A stretch of 64,000 nt of DNA. Origin: an uncultured Croceitalea sp. (lineage in GTDB: Bacteria; Bacteroidota; Bacteroidia; Flavobacteriales; Flavobacteriaceae). Shown piece after piece: positions 17,570-26,272 of the stretch. The stretch is from the NCBI GenBank assembly GCA_947495075.1, contig CANLXH010000001.1:310001-374000 (forward strand). The letters are read 5' to 3'. Made by a program: the position numbers and the translations under genes. Each line of letters starts with the position of its first letter. The stretch's first letter is position 1. The notes beneath the pieces were generated by a model that saw only the letters and a list, made by a program, of their open reading frames with translations, made no database searches and was not told the DNA's origin.

Positions 17570-18502
17570 ATGAGCCACATACTTGTTGCCGAAGGGGTTT
17601 CCAAAAGTTTTGGGAACCATGTAGCGCTAAGTAATATTTCATTAGAAATCCCAAAAAATTGTATTTATGGTCTGCTTGGTCCAAATGGAGCTGGTAAAAC
17701 CACTTTAATTCGTATAATTAATCAGATTTCCTTTCCTGATACTGGAAAAGTATTTTTTGATGGGGAACTTTTAGCACCCCACCATATTGCAACTATTGGT
17801 TATTTGCCAGAAGAACGTGGTTTATATAAAAGCATGAAGGTAGGAGAGCAGGTTCTTTATTTGGCTCAACTTAAAGGATTATCAAAAACAGAAGCTAAAA
17901 AACGTCTAAAATATTGGTTTGAGCGTTTTGAAATTGGCGATTGGTGGAACAAAAAAATTCAGGAGCTATCCAAAGGAATGGCTCAAAAAATACAATTTAT
18001 TGTAACTGTATTACATGAACCTAAACTGCTCATTTTTGATGAACCTTTTAGTGGGTTTGACCCAATAAATGCAAACAAGATTAAAGATGAAATTTTAGCA
18101 TTAAAAGAAAAAGGAACTTCTATTATATTTTCTACCCATAGAATGGAATCTGTAGAAGAACTTTGTGAGTATATTACCTTAATTCACGAATCGGAAAAAT
18201 TGTTAGATGGTAAACTCTCAGACATTAAAAAAGCATACAAAAACAACGTTTTTGATATTGGTTTACAAACAGAAGAAAATGCAGAGAGCATCTTAAAAAG
18301 TTTAAACGGTAGTTTTCAAATAACCCATTCAAATTATAACCTTAAAGAAAATCAGTTTGACTTTAGTGTTCAGTTACCATCAAAGGATACTTCTAATATT
18401 TTAAGTAAACTTTCAACTTTAGGAAATATCAATCATTTTAAAGAAACAGTTCCATCTGCAAATGACATTTTTATAGAAACTGTAAAATCTAAGGGCCAAT
18501 GA
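17570..18502 (+). CDS. ABC transporter ATPase (NatA-like)
   Basis: A 310-residue ABC ATPase of the NatA/ABC-2 exporter type. Walker A is GPNGAGKTT (near 37), the signature motif is degenerate (ELSKGMAQKIQF in place of LSGGQ, the form usual in this subfamily), Walker B is LLIFDEPF with FSGFDP, and the switch His is in STHRMES. A C-terminal DUF4162-like extension (about 220-310) is typical of NatA-like proteins. It overlaps the permease gene by 4 nt (ATGA). The substrate is unknown; relatives are linked to Na+ or drug export. Confidence 0.9.
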   Translation: MSHILVAEGVSKSFGNHVALSNISLEIPKNCIYGLLGPNGAGKTTLIRIINQISFPDTGKVFFDGELLAPHHIATIGYLPEERGLYKSMKVGEQVLYLAQLKGLSKTEAKKRLKYWFERFEIGDWWNKKIQELSKGMAQKIQFIVTVLHEPKLLIFDEPFSGFDPINANKIKDEILALKEKGTSIIFSTHRMESVEELCEYITLIHESEKLLDGKLSDIKKAYKNNVFDIGLQTEENAESILKSLNGSFQITHSNYNLKENQFDFSVQLPSKDTSNILSKLSTLGNINHFKETVPSANDIFIETVKSKGQ

Positions 18503-19830
18503 GTAAGCTTAAATTAATTATAAAGCGCGAGTATTTGGCCAAGGTTCGTAATAAGTCTTTTGTTATTATGACATTTTTAAGCCCAATTTTAATGGTAGGC
18601 ATGATTGTCTTAATTGCTTTCTTAACAGAGGTAAATGATAGTGAAAAAAGGGTTATAGCGGTACTTAATGAGAGTGAATATTTTTCAAATGAATTTAATT
18701 CAACAGAATCTATTTCATATGTTAAGTATAGAGATTTGAATTTAGAAAAAGCAATGGATTCTACTCTTTCTATGAGCTATTACGGCTTACTATATATTCC
18801 AAACGAGAATAGTTTAGAGAAAATAGCTAAACAAGCTTCTTTTTATACTCAAGATAATGCCGTAGGTTATGTTACAGAACGTATAGAGCGGGTTTTTGAA
18901 AATCGTTTACGGCGAGATAGGCTCCAAAGACTTGGAGTTTCTCCAGAAGAATTTGCAACTATTGAAAAAGACTTTGATTTACATACTTCTACATTTAAAG
19001 GTGAAGAGAATATTAAAGGATTAAACATGATGAAAGCTTTTGTTGGTGGAGCTTTTGGATATTTAATAATGATGTTCATTATTATTTATGGAGGTTTTGT
19101 TATGCGAAGTGTGATAGAGGAAAAAACCAGTAGAATTATTGAAGTTATAATTTCGTCGGTAAAACCTTTTCAGTTAATGCTTGGAAAAATCATTGGAACC
19201 TCCTTGGCAGGGCTCACACAATTTGCTATTTGGATTTTTTCTGCTTCATTATTGCTGGTAGTGGCGTTATTGTTACTTGATATAGACTTAGATGTTATGG
19301 CGTCTAATCATGCATTGACTTCAAATCCAATGATGAGTATGCCCACACCTCAAGAAAGCGAAATGGAATTTTGGGCTAAAGAATTTTTTAATCTACCATT
19401 GTTGTTATTGGTGATATCTTTTGCAGTCTATTTTGTTTTAGGTTATTTAATCTACAGTTCAATCTACGCGGCAATTGGAGCTGCAGTAGATAATGAAACT
19501 GATACCCAACAGTTTATATTTCCAATAATTTTACCTTTAATGTTAGCTATTTATGTGGGGTTCTTTTCGGTATTTAATAATCCTCATGGCCCTATAGCAG
19601 TTGGGTTTTCATTGTTTCCATTAACATCACCAATAGTAATGCTAATGCGGCTTCCTGGAGGAATAGGTGAGGGAGGTGTACCTTTATGGCAACTAGTAAC
19701 TAGTATTCTGTTGCTGATAATTACATTTCTAGCAATAGTATGGCTAGCAGCTAAAATTTATAGAGTAGGCATTTTAATGTATGGAAAAAAACCTACTTAT
19801 AGAGAATTGTTTAAATGGTTAAAGTATTAA
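18499..19830 (+). CDS. ABC-2 type permease (NatB-like)
   Basis: A 443-residue membrane subunit partner of the preceding ATPase. One N-terminal helix (about 22-43) is followed by a large periplasmic domain (about 45-170), then five or six helices, the usual layout of NatB/ABC-2 permeases. The segment MRSVIEEKTSRIIEVIISSV, then KPFQLMLGKIIG, is the conserved coupling region of the family. Translation is coupled to the ATPase gene by a 4-nt overlap, and the MscS gene follows after 3 nt. Confidence 0.9.
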   Translation: MSKLKLIIKREYLAKVRNKSFVIMTFLSPILMVGMIVLIAFLTEVNDSEKRVIAVLNESEYFSNEFNSTESISYVKYRDLNLEKAMDSTLSMSYYGLLYIPNENSLEKIAKQASFYTQDNAVGYVTERIERVFENRLRRDRLQRLGVSPEEFATIEKDFDLHTSTFKGEENIKGLNMMKAFVGGAFGYLIMMFIIIYGGFVMRSVIEEKTSRIIEVIISSVKPFQLMLGKIIGTSLAGLTQFAIWIFSASLLLVVALLLLDIDLDVMASNHALTSNPMMSMPTPQESEMEFWAKEFFNLPLLLLVISFAVYFVLGYLIYSSIYAAIGAAVDNETDTQQFIFPIILPLMLAIYVGFFSVFNNPHGPIAVGFSLFPLTSPIVMLMRLPGGIGEGGVPLWQLVTSILLLIITFLAIVWLAAKIYRVGILMYGKKPTYRELFKWLKY

Positions 19831-19833
19831 GTT

Positions 19834-20715
19834 ATGCTTCAGGATGAAGAAAATGGTATAAAAGAAATCATTAAAGAAGACATTTGGGGCTCTATTGAAG
19901 AATTTCTAAGTTGGGGTTTTCATTACGGAGAAGGGGAAAATTCAATACATATTACTGTTGGGTTACTGTTGTTACTAACAGTTACAATTATGATGACAGG
20001 ATTTGTACTGAAATGGCTGCGCAAGTTTTTTACCAGAAAAATGGAGAGTGATGATAAACTAAAGTTCATCAGCATTTTTAAGTTTATTAAATATGTTGTT
20101 TACCTAGTAGTCATTTTGTTAACAATGAGCGCTGCAGGCATTAACGTCACTGTTATTTTAACTGCTTCTGCAGCTTTATTTGTAGGTTTAGGACTAGCAC
20201 TCCAAGAATTATTTCAAGATATCATAGGTGGTATATTCATTATAATAGACAAATCTCTCCGAGTAGGCGACATTGTTGAAGTTAATGGTAAGGTTGGCAA
20301 AGTATTCGAAATTAAATTGCGCACTACAAGAGCAATTACTAGGGATGATAAAGTAATCATAATTCCAAACCATCATTTTATAAGTGATATCATATATAAC
20401 TATACTCAAAATCATAAAAGTACACGTGAGCGAGTTACTGTTGGGGTTGCGTATGGTAGTGATGTTGAATTAGTAACAAACCTATTGCAAGAAGCTGTTA
20501 TGGAGCAAAAAGGTGTTTTAAAAAACCCAAAATCATTTGTTTTATTCGAAGATTTTGGAGATTCTGCACTTATTTTTTCTATTAACTTTTTTATTAATGA
20601 TAGTTTTAGTGACCCAAGAATAAAAAGCGAAATACGGTACAAGATAGATACTAAGTTTAGGGCAAATAATGTTAGTATACCATTCCCGCAACGCGATGTG
20701 CATATTAAGCAGTAA
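19834..20715 (+). CDS. Small-conductance mechanosensitive channel (MscS family)
   Basis: A 293-residue MscS-like channel that opens under membrane tension to release solutes. Three N-terminal helices are visible (about 38-60, 82-102 and 108-135). The pore helix has the packed Gly/Ala pattern TASAALFVGLGLALQEL, and the cytoplasmic beta domain starts IIDKSLRVGDIVEVNGKVGKV. The length is close to E. coli MscS. It sits 3 nt after the ABC permease and 13 nt before an outer-membrane protein gene, so it belongs to the same transcript. Confidence 0.92.
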   Translation: MLQDEENGIKEIIKEDIWGSIEEFLSWGFHYGEGENSIHITVGLLLLLTVTIMMTGFVLKWLRKFFTRKMESDDKLKFISIFKFIKYVVYLVVILLTMSAAGINVTVILTASAALFVGLGLALQELFQDIIGGIFIIIDKSLRVGDIVEVNGKVGKVFEIKLRTTRAITRDDKVIIIPNHHFISDIIYNYTQNHKSTRERVTVGVAYGSDVELVTNLLQEAVMEQKGVLKNPKSFVLFEDFGDSALIFSINFFINDSFSDPRIKSEIRYKIDTKFRANNVSIPFPQRDVHIKQ

Positions 20716-20728
20716 CCTAAAACGAATA

Positions 20729-21616
20729 ATGAGTAAACCTTATCATCTTAAAATTTGGATTTTAGCCCCACTTTTATGGTTGGGAGGTTTTATATCTTAC
20801 TCTCAGAGTACAGATTTATTACGTGTAGAGACCACGCATGTTCCTGAGAATGATAATGGTATCGAAACAACTAGATATCGACTTTTAATAAATGTGCCGA
20901 TTAAGCTTAATCAAGATAAATATTTAGTTACTGGTGCTGAGTACAATAGATTTGATTTTGAAAACTCTATTCCTTTTCCTTTTGAAACTAATGAGCTTAA
21001 TAGGTTATATGTAATTGATTTAAATCTTGGTTACATTACAAAATGGAATGACGATTGGCGGCTTATTACACTTGTGACACCGCGTTTGGCATCGAATTTT
21101 ACTGGCAAAATTCTGGCAGAAGACATGCGGTTAAACCTAACGGCTACATTTTTAAAGGATGTAAAAGATGTAGAAAAACCATTTCGTTTAGCTCTTGGTT
21201 TAGCTTATAATAGTAATGCAGGTTTGCCTTTTCCACTTCCATTAGTAAGTTACTACAAAAGGTTTCACCCTAAGTGGTCGTACACCCTTGGTATTCCAAG
21301 AATGAACTTTAAACACCATATTTCTAAGAAACATACATTACAAACGGCACTATTATTGGATGGGTATTATATAAATATTCAAAATGATATTGTTTTACCA
21401 GATGGCGAATTAGGTAGTAATATTTCTCTCTCTGCCTTAGTAGGAGCATTTGGTTATCAATATAACATTACAAAATATATCTCATTATATGGTCTTTTTG
21501 GATATACCTTAACGCAGAATGGGGTTTTAAGAGACGACAGAAGAAATGAAGTCTTTTTATTGAACGATGAAGGAAATATGTACTTTAGAGCAGGGTTTAA
21601 AATTGGAATTTTTTAA
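20729..21616 (+). CDS. DUF6268 outer-membrane beta-barrel protein
   Basis: A 295-residue exported protein, signal peptide cleaved near FISYSQS. The mature part is a series of amphipathic strands with the terminal pattern YFRAGFKIGIF, as expected for an outer-membrane barrel. It fits the DUF6268 family, function unknown. ATG at 20729 is chosen; the reading frame extends upstream into mscS, but no signal peptide would then be at the N-terminus. It lies between mscS and the response-regulator gene with gaps of 13 and 11 nt. Confidence 0.76.
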   Translation: MSKPYHLKIWILAPLLWLGGFISYSQSTDLLRVETTHVPENDNGIETTRYRLLINVPIKLNQDKYLVTGAEYNRFDFENSIPFPFETNELNRLYVIDLNLGYITKWNDDWRLITLVTPRLASNFTGKILAEDMRLNLTATFLKDVKDVEKPFRLALGLAYNSNAGLPFPLPLVSYYKRFHPKWSYTLGIPRMNFKHHISKKHTLQTALLLDGYYINIQNDIVLPDGELGSNISLSALVGAFGYQYNITKYISLYGLFGYTLTQNGVLRDDRRNEVFLLNDEGNMYFRAGFKIGIF

Positions 21617-21627
21617 ATAACAGAAGA

Positions 21628-22791
21628 ATGTCAAAAATTTTGGTGATTGAAGATGAGTCGGCTATCCGAAGAGTCTTGGTGAAAATATTAAGCGAAGAAA
21701 GTGACACATATAATGTCCATGAAGCTGAAGATGGTTTAAGAGGTATTGAAACTATTAAAAAAGAAGATTTTGACCTGGTTCTTTGCGATATTAAGATGCC
21801 CAAAATGGATGGTGTAGAAGTATTGGAAGCAGCCAGAAAGATAAAACCTGAAATACCATTTATAATGATTTCTGGTCACGGAGATTTAGACACTGCAGTA
21901 AATACAATGCGTTTAGGAGCTTTTGATTATATATCCAAGCCACCAGATTTAAACCGCCTCTTAACTACAGTCCGTAATGCGCTAGATAGAAAAGAGCTTG
22001 TTGTAGAAAACAAAATTCTTAAAAAGAAGGTTAGTAAGAATTACGAGATGATTGGAGAGAGTAAGGAGATTGGTGTGATAAAAGATATCATTGAAAAGGT
22101 CGCTCCAACAGATGCTCGCGTTTTAATTACGGGTTCAAATGGGACAGGTAAAGAACTAGTTGCTCATTGGATTCATGAGAAAAGCCAACGTTCTTCTGCT
22201 CCGTTTATAGAAGTTAACTGTGCTGCGATACCTTCAGAATTGATAGAGAGTGAACTCTTTGGGCATGTAAAAGGAGCATTTACTTCTGCAGTAAAAGATA
22301 GAGCGGGTAAATTTGAGGCTGCTAATAAGGGAACTATATTCTTAGATGAGATAGGAGATATGAGCTTGTCTGCACAAGCAAAGGTATTAAGGGCTTTGCA
22401 AGAGAGTAAAATTTCTAGAGTGGGTACAGATAAGGATATTAAAGTAGATGTTAGAGTGGTAGCCGCTACAAATAAAGATTTAAAAAAGGAAATTGCAGAT
22501 GGCAACTTTAGAGAAGATTTATACCACCGTTTAGCAGTAATTTTAATTAAAGTACCTTCATTAAATGACCGTCGTGATGATATTCCTTTACTAATTTCTC
22601 ATTTTTCCAAGAAAATAGCATCAGAACAAGGGACTACTCAAAAGGATTTTTCAAAGAAAGCAATTGCGTTATTAAAAGGATACGATTGGACAGGTAATGT
22701 ACGTGAGTTACGAAATGTAATTGAAAGACTTATAATCTTAGGGGGTAAAGAAGTTTCAGAAGAAGATGTAAAATTATTTGCTAGTAAATAA
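21628..22791 (+). CDS. Receiver-AAA+ sigma-54 activator-like protein without DNA-binding domain
   Basis: A 387-residue NtrC-type protein: a CheY-like receiver (residues 1-120, phospho-Asp in LVLCDIKMP near 54) followed by a sigma-54-interaction AAA+ domain with Walker A GSNGTGKE, Walker B GTIFLDEIGD, and the arginine-finger block FREDLYHRL. Two oddities: the GAFTGA loop that touches sigma-54 reads GAFTSA (Ser220), and the chain ends at VSEEDVKLFASK with no Fis-type helix-turn-helix. It may act from solution or through partners. It is the last gene of the ABC-MscS-DUF6268 unit. No histidine kinase is nearby. Confidence 0.9.
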   Translation: MSKILVIEDESAIRRVLVKILSEESDTYNVHEAEDGLRGIETIKKEDFDLVLCDIKMPKMDGVEVLEAARKIKPEIPFIMISGHGDLDTAVNTMRLGAFDYISKPPDLNRLLTTVRNALDRKELVVENKILKKKVSKNYEMIGESKEIGVIKDIIEKVAPTDARVLITGSNGTGKELVAHWIHEKSQRSSAPFIEVNCAAIPSELIESELFGHVKGAFTSAVKDRAGKFEAANKGTIFLDEIGDMSLSAQAKVLRALQESKISRVGTDKDIKVDVRVVAATNKDLKKEIADGNFREDLYHRLAVILIKVPSLNDRRDDIPLLISHFSKKIASEQGTTQKDFSKKAIALLKGYDWTGNVRELRNVIERLIILGGKEVSEEDVKLFASK

Positions 22792-22795
22792 AAGA

Positions 22796-23506
22796 TTACT
22801 TGCAATCACCTAAATTTTCTAAAGCTTTAGAAGTTATCTCTTTTATACGTTTGTGATAATATCTTTTTCCAGGAGATATAGTTTTATCTAATGATTTCTT
22901 AGAAGATAAATCATGAGTTTCTTGAACATAGTTAAATGCTATAGCACAATCATTTACCTCCATCATTTTATCTAGAGAGATTTTAAATTTTGCTACTCCA
23001 TTTTCTATCTTATCAGATAATGTATTTCCTTTAAAAGTAATAATATCGTCTGTAGCTACTTTAGATTGTTTTGTATTAATTGTTAGAAAATTATCACCAT
23101 AGCTAGTATTAGCTTTTTGACCAAAGTTTTGTAATGCATTTATACTAATATGAGTGTTTTTTAATGCAATGTGCACAAAAGTTTTAGCGTCATAAATAGA
23201 TGGTGCTTTTGTAGCATTTTTCAAATTAGCTTTGGTACGGTCTATCCCTTCTATAGCACTATCACATCCACAATCCTTAAAACTGTTTTTAGCTTTTTCT
23301 ATACCGGTTAATGCTTTGTATGCATGATATTTCACCATTTTAAATTCACTAGCTTCAAAAGCAAGTTGCGTCTGGTCTTTAATATATATGGTATTCGTGT
23401 TTGCAAATTCACACGCATTGTAAGTAGTGAAAGAAGCCATCATTAGTAGGCTGGTAATAGCTAGTAAAACAGCTATAAGAAGTGTAGGTCTTCTGTAGGT
23501 TTTCAT
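22796..23506 (-). CDS. Hypothetical exported/membrane-anchored protein
   Basis: A 236-residue protein of unknown family. The start is set at an internal ATG (23506) that gives a proper N-terminal signal anchor or signal peptide (PTLLIAVLLAITSLLMMASF). The mature part is helical and contains a Cys-rich patch NSFKDCGCDSAIEG and further single Cys, including a C-terminal GDCK. Asn/Lys-rich helices may bind a ligand or form a bundle; I assign no function. It is convergent with the receiver-AAA+ gene, with only 4 nt between the stops. Confidence 0.6.
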   Translation of the reverse strand: MKTYRRPTLLIAVLLAITSLLMMASFTTYNACEFANTNTIYIKDQTQLAFEASEFKMVKYHAYKALTGIEKAKNSFKDCGCDSAIEGIDRTKANLKNATKAPSIYDAKTFVHIALKNTHISINALQNFGQKANTSYGDNFLTINTKQSKVATDDIITFKGNTLSDKIENGVAKFKISLDKMMEVNDCAIAFNYVQETHDLSSKKSLDKTISPGKRYYHKRIKEITSKALENLGDCK

Positions 23507-23672
23507 TACATGAAATTTGGGATTATAAAGATAAATTAGAGTTATAGTAAAATGGAAATGTATCGGTAGAAAGCCATAATTTTCTTCGTTCTGCACATTT
23601 ATATTCCAAATATCGCCTAACTACTGGCTTTTTCGGAGTACCGATTTTTTAAAATTATGTATCTTTCCCTAT

Positions 23673-24557
23673 ATGGAGAAAATTGTGCCAAATAACTTTA
23701 GGGTTAGTGCTAAAATCAAGCTTTCTGAGATTGCAACAATCGAAAATTATGGAGTTTCTGATAAAAAATTGAAAAAAGAACTTGAAAGTGCTAGAGAAGA
23801 GCTAGGGAAATTTCAAGATACTTTGTATGCTCATGGTAAGTATGGTGTTCTTATTTGTTTGCAAGGAATGGATACATCGGGGAAGGATAGTTTAATTCGT
23901 GAAGTATTTAAAGATTTTAATGCTAGAGGAGTCGTAGTCCATAGCTTTAAAGTTCCTACAGAACTAGAATTAAAGCACGATTATCTTTGGCGTCATTATA
24001 TAGCTTTACCAGAGAGAGGTAAGTTTAGTGTATTTAATAGAACACATTATGAAAATGTTTTAGTGACAAAAGTTCATCCAGAATATATATTAAGAGAGAA
24101 TATTCCAGGAATTAATTCGGTAGATGATATTGATATTAATTTTTGGGAGAATAGATACCGCCAGATTAATGACTTTGAAAAGCATATTACAGAAAACGGA
24201 ACATTAGTTTTTAAATTCTTCTTACACCTTTCCAAAGAAGAACAGCGACAACGTTTGTTAAGAAGGTTAAATTTAAAAGAGAAAAACTGGAAGTTTTCAC
24301 CAGGAGATTTAAAAGAACGTAAACTTTGGGAGAACTATCAAAAATGTTACGAAGAAGCAATTAATAAAACATCTAAGCCACATGCTCCATGGTATGTAAT
24401 CCCAGCTGATAATAAAAAAGGAGCTCGACTAACAATTGCTACAATTTTGTTAGAAGCGTTAAAAAAATACAAAGATATAGAGGAGCCAGAGTTAGAAGAG
24501 AAAATAAAGGCTAATTTAGAAAACTTCAAACAAGAATTGCAAAAAGAAAACAAATGA
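23673..24557 (+). CDS. ppk2: Polyphosphate kinase 2 family protein
   Basis: A 294-residue PPK2-type kinase that uses inorganic polyphosphate to phosphorylate nucleotides (AMP, ADP or GDP depending on class). Walker A is GMDTSGKDS (near 68-76) and the lid/Walker B region includes FNRTHYENVLV (Arg and Tyr in the DRSWYN position). The single domain and motif set fit the TIGR03709-like group. Nucleotide preference cannot be fixed by eye. A near -7 box (TATCTTTC) lies just upstream. It overlaps the M28 peptidase gene by 4 nt (ATGA). Confidence 0.92.
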   Translation: MEKIVPNNFRVSAKIKLSEIATIENYGVSDKKLKKELESAREELGKFQDTLYAHGKYGVLICLQGMDTSGKDSLIREVFKDFNARGVVVHSFKVPTELELKHDYLWRHYIALPERGKFSVFNRTHYENVLVTKVHPEYILRENIPGINSVDDIDINFWENRYRQINDFEKHITENGTLVFKFFLHLSKEEQRQRLLRRLNLKEKNWKFSPGDLKERKLWENYQKCYEEAINKTSKPHAPWYVIPADNKKGARLTIATILLEALKKYKDIEEPELEEKIKANLENFKQELQKENK

Positions 24558-25951
24558 GAACTATAGTGCTACTTGCCTTTTTATGTATTGCTAACCCAAT
24601 AATTGCGCAGTCTGATGATGAAAAACAACTAAAAGCTATTTATGATAAAGCCTTAACTGATGGTAAGGCATACGAATGGTTAAATTATTTATCTAATCAA
24701 ATAGGTGGGAGATTGTCTGGTTCTGTAGAAGCGCAACAAGCGGTGGAGTATACAAAAAGACAAATGGATTCTTTAGGTTTAGACCGTGTTTGGTTACAAC
24801 CAGTAATGGTGCCAAAATGGACAAGAGGAACACCTGAGTTTGCTTACATAGAAACTAAGCCTGGTCTTACTACAAATGTACCTATTTGTGCTTTAGGGGG
24901 GTCAGTAGCGACGCCCGATGGCGGTTTAAAAGGTAAGATTGTTGAAGTTCAAGGTATAGAAGAATTAGAAGCGCTAGGCGAAACAAAAATTAAGGGTAAG
25001 ATTGTTTTTTATAATAGACCAATGGATCCTACTAAAATAAGTACTTTTCAAGCTTATTCTGGTTGTGTAGACCAACGCTATTCAGGTGCTGAAGCAGCAG
25101 CTAAATATGGAGCAGCCGGTGTAATTGTACGTTCTATGAATTTACGTTTAGATGATTATCCACATACAGGTTCTATGGGTTATGGAGATACGCCAATTTC
25201 AAATAGAATACCAGCAGCTGCCATAAGTACAAATGGTGCTGAACTATTGAGTACTACTTTAAAATTGAATCCTGATGTAAAATTTTATTTTAAACAAAAT
25301 TGCAGACAATATGCAGATGTAGAATCTTATAACGTGATAGGAGAAATACGAGGAACAACCTATCCTAATGAGGTTATGGTTGTAGGCGGTCATTTAGATT
25401 CTTGGGATTTAGGTGATGGTTCACATGATGATGGTGCAGGTGTGGTACAAAGTATGGATGTTTTAAGACTTATAAAAGCGAGCGGATATAAACCAAAACG
25501 TACTATACGAGCGGTATTATTTATGAACGAAGAAAATGGCCTACGCGGGGGTAATAAATACGCTGAAGTGGCAAAAAGTAAAAAAGAGAACCATGTATTT
25601 GCATTAGAAAGTGATGCTGGTGGTTTTACACCACGTGGTTTTTCTTTTGATTGTTCCGATGAAGATTTTAAAAAAGTTTTAGGATGGAAAGAACTTTTTG
25701 AGCCTTATTTAATTCACATGTTTATAAAAGGAGGTAGCGGAGCAGATATTGGTCCATTAAAAGATCAGGGATTGGTTTTAGCTGGACTACGACCAGATTC
25801 TCAACGTTATTTTGATCACCACCATGCAGAGAACGATACTTTTGAACATGTAAATAAACGGGAATTAGAACTTGGTGCTGCTACAATGGCAAGTTTGGTT
25901 TACTTGGTGGATAAATATGGTTTTACACAACAGAAAAAAGTAAAGGGTTAA
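24554..25951 (+). CDS. Exported M28 family metallopeptidase
   Basis: A 465-residue zinc aminopeptidase/carboxypeptidase exported by an N-terminal signal peptide (cut near IIAQS). It has an inserted PA-like domain (about 130-250) and an M28 catalytic core with the ligands HLDSWDLGDGSHDDGAG (His, Asp), FMNEENGLRGG (Glu-Glu), the Asp of ESDAGG and a late His in FDHHHAENDT. Its likely role is trimming peptides in the periplasm. Start ATG overlaps the ppk2 stop, so translation is coupled, although no functional link between the two is known to me. Confidence 0.92.
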   Translation: MRTIVLLAFLCIANPIIAQSDDEKQLKAIYDKALTDGKAYEWLNYLSNQIGGRLSGSVEAQQAVEYTKRQMDSLGLDRVWLQPVMVPKWTRGTPEFAYIETKPGLTTNVPICALGGSVATPDGGLKGKIVEVQGIEELEALGETKIKGKIVFYNRPMDPTKISTFQAYSGCVDQRYSGAEAAAKYGAAGVIVRSMNLRLDDYPHTGSMGYGDTPISNRIPAAAISTNGAELLSTTLKLNPDVKFYFKQNCRQYADVESYNVIGEIRGTTYPNEVMVVGGHLDSWDLGDGSHDDGAGVVQSMDVLRLIKASGYKPKRTIRAVLFMNEENGLRGGNKYAEVAKSKKENHVFALESDAGGFTPRGFSFDCSDEDFKKVLGWKELFEPYLIHMFIKGGSGADIGPLKDQGLVLAGLRPDSQRYFDHHHAENDTFEHVNKRELELGAATMASLVYLVDKYGFTQQKKVKG

Positions 25952-26251
25952 CTAGAGCGTTAAATGCAGTATTGATACCTCTACAAGGCATAGTAAAAGC
26001 CATTAACTATTGTATAGGAGAATGAAAGGTTTTTAATCTACCGTTATATCAGATTAATTAGGGTAAGAATTTTATTTTCTTAAACTTCTATCATTGATTT
26101 ATACATACTTCCATCCATCTTTTTGAGAATTTTCGGTATAGAGAGTATAAATTACAATATCAAATTGCTTTTAGCGAATGCTCTTGCATTTTAGTTAAAT
26201 TCCCACTATAATTTATGGAAGACTTGCTTTTCTCGATTGGCTATAAACCAC
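25952..26251. other. Intergenic gap without a recognisable gene
   Basis: The AT-rich stretch between the M28 peptidase and the dual prolyl isomerase. I see no supported gene, tRNA-like fold or terminator with a clear stem. The only recognisable signal is the -7 box at 26252 at its right edge. Confidence 0.5.
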
Positions 26252-26259
26252 TACCTTTG
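26252..26259 (+). promoter_or_regulatory. -7 promoter element of the dual prolyl isomerase gene
   Basis: TACCTTTG matches TAnnTTTG and lies 13 nt before the ATG at 26273, predicting a short leader. Confidence 0.5.
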
Positions 26260-26272
26260 CCGTTTAATAAAA

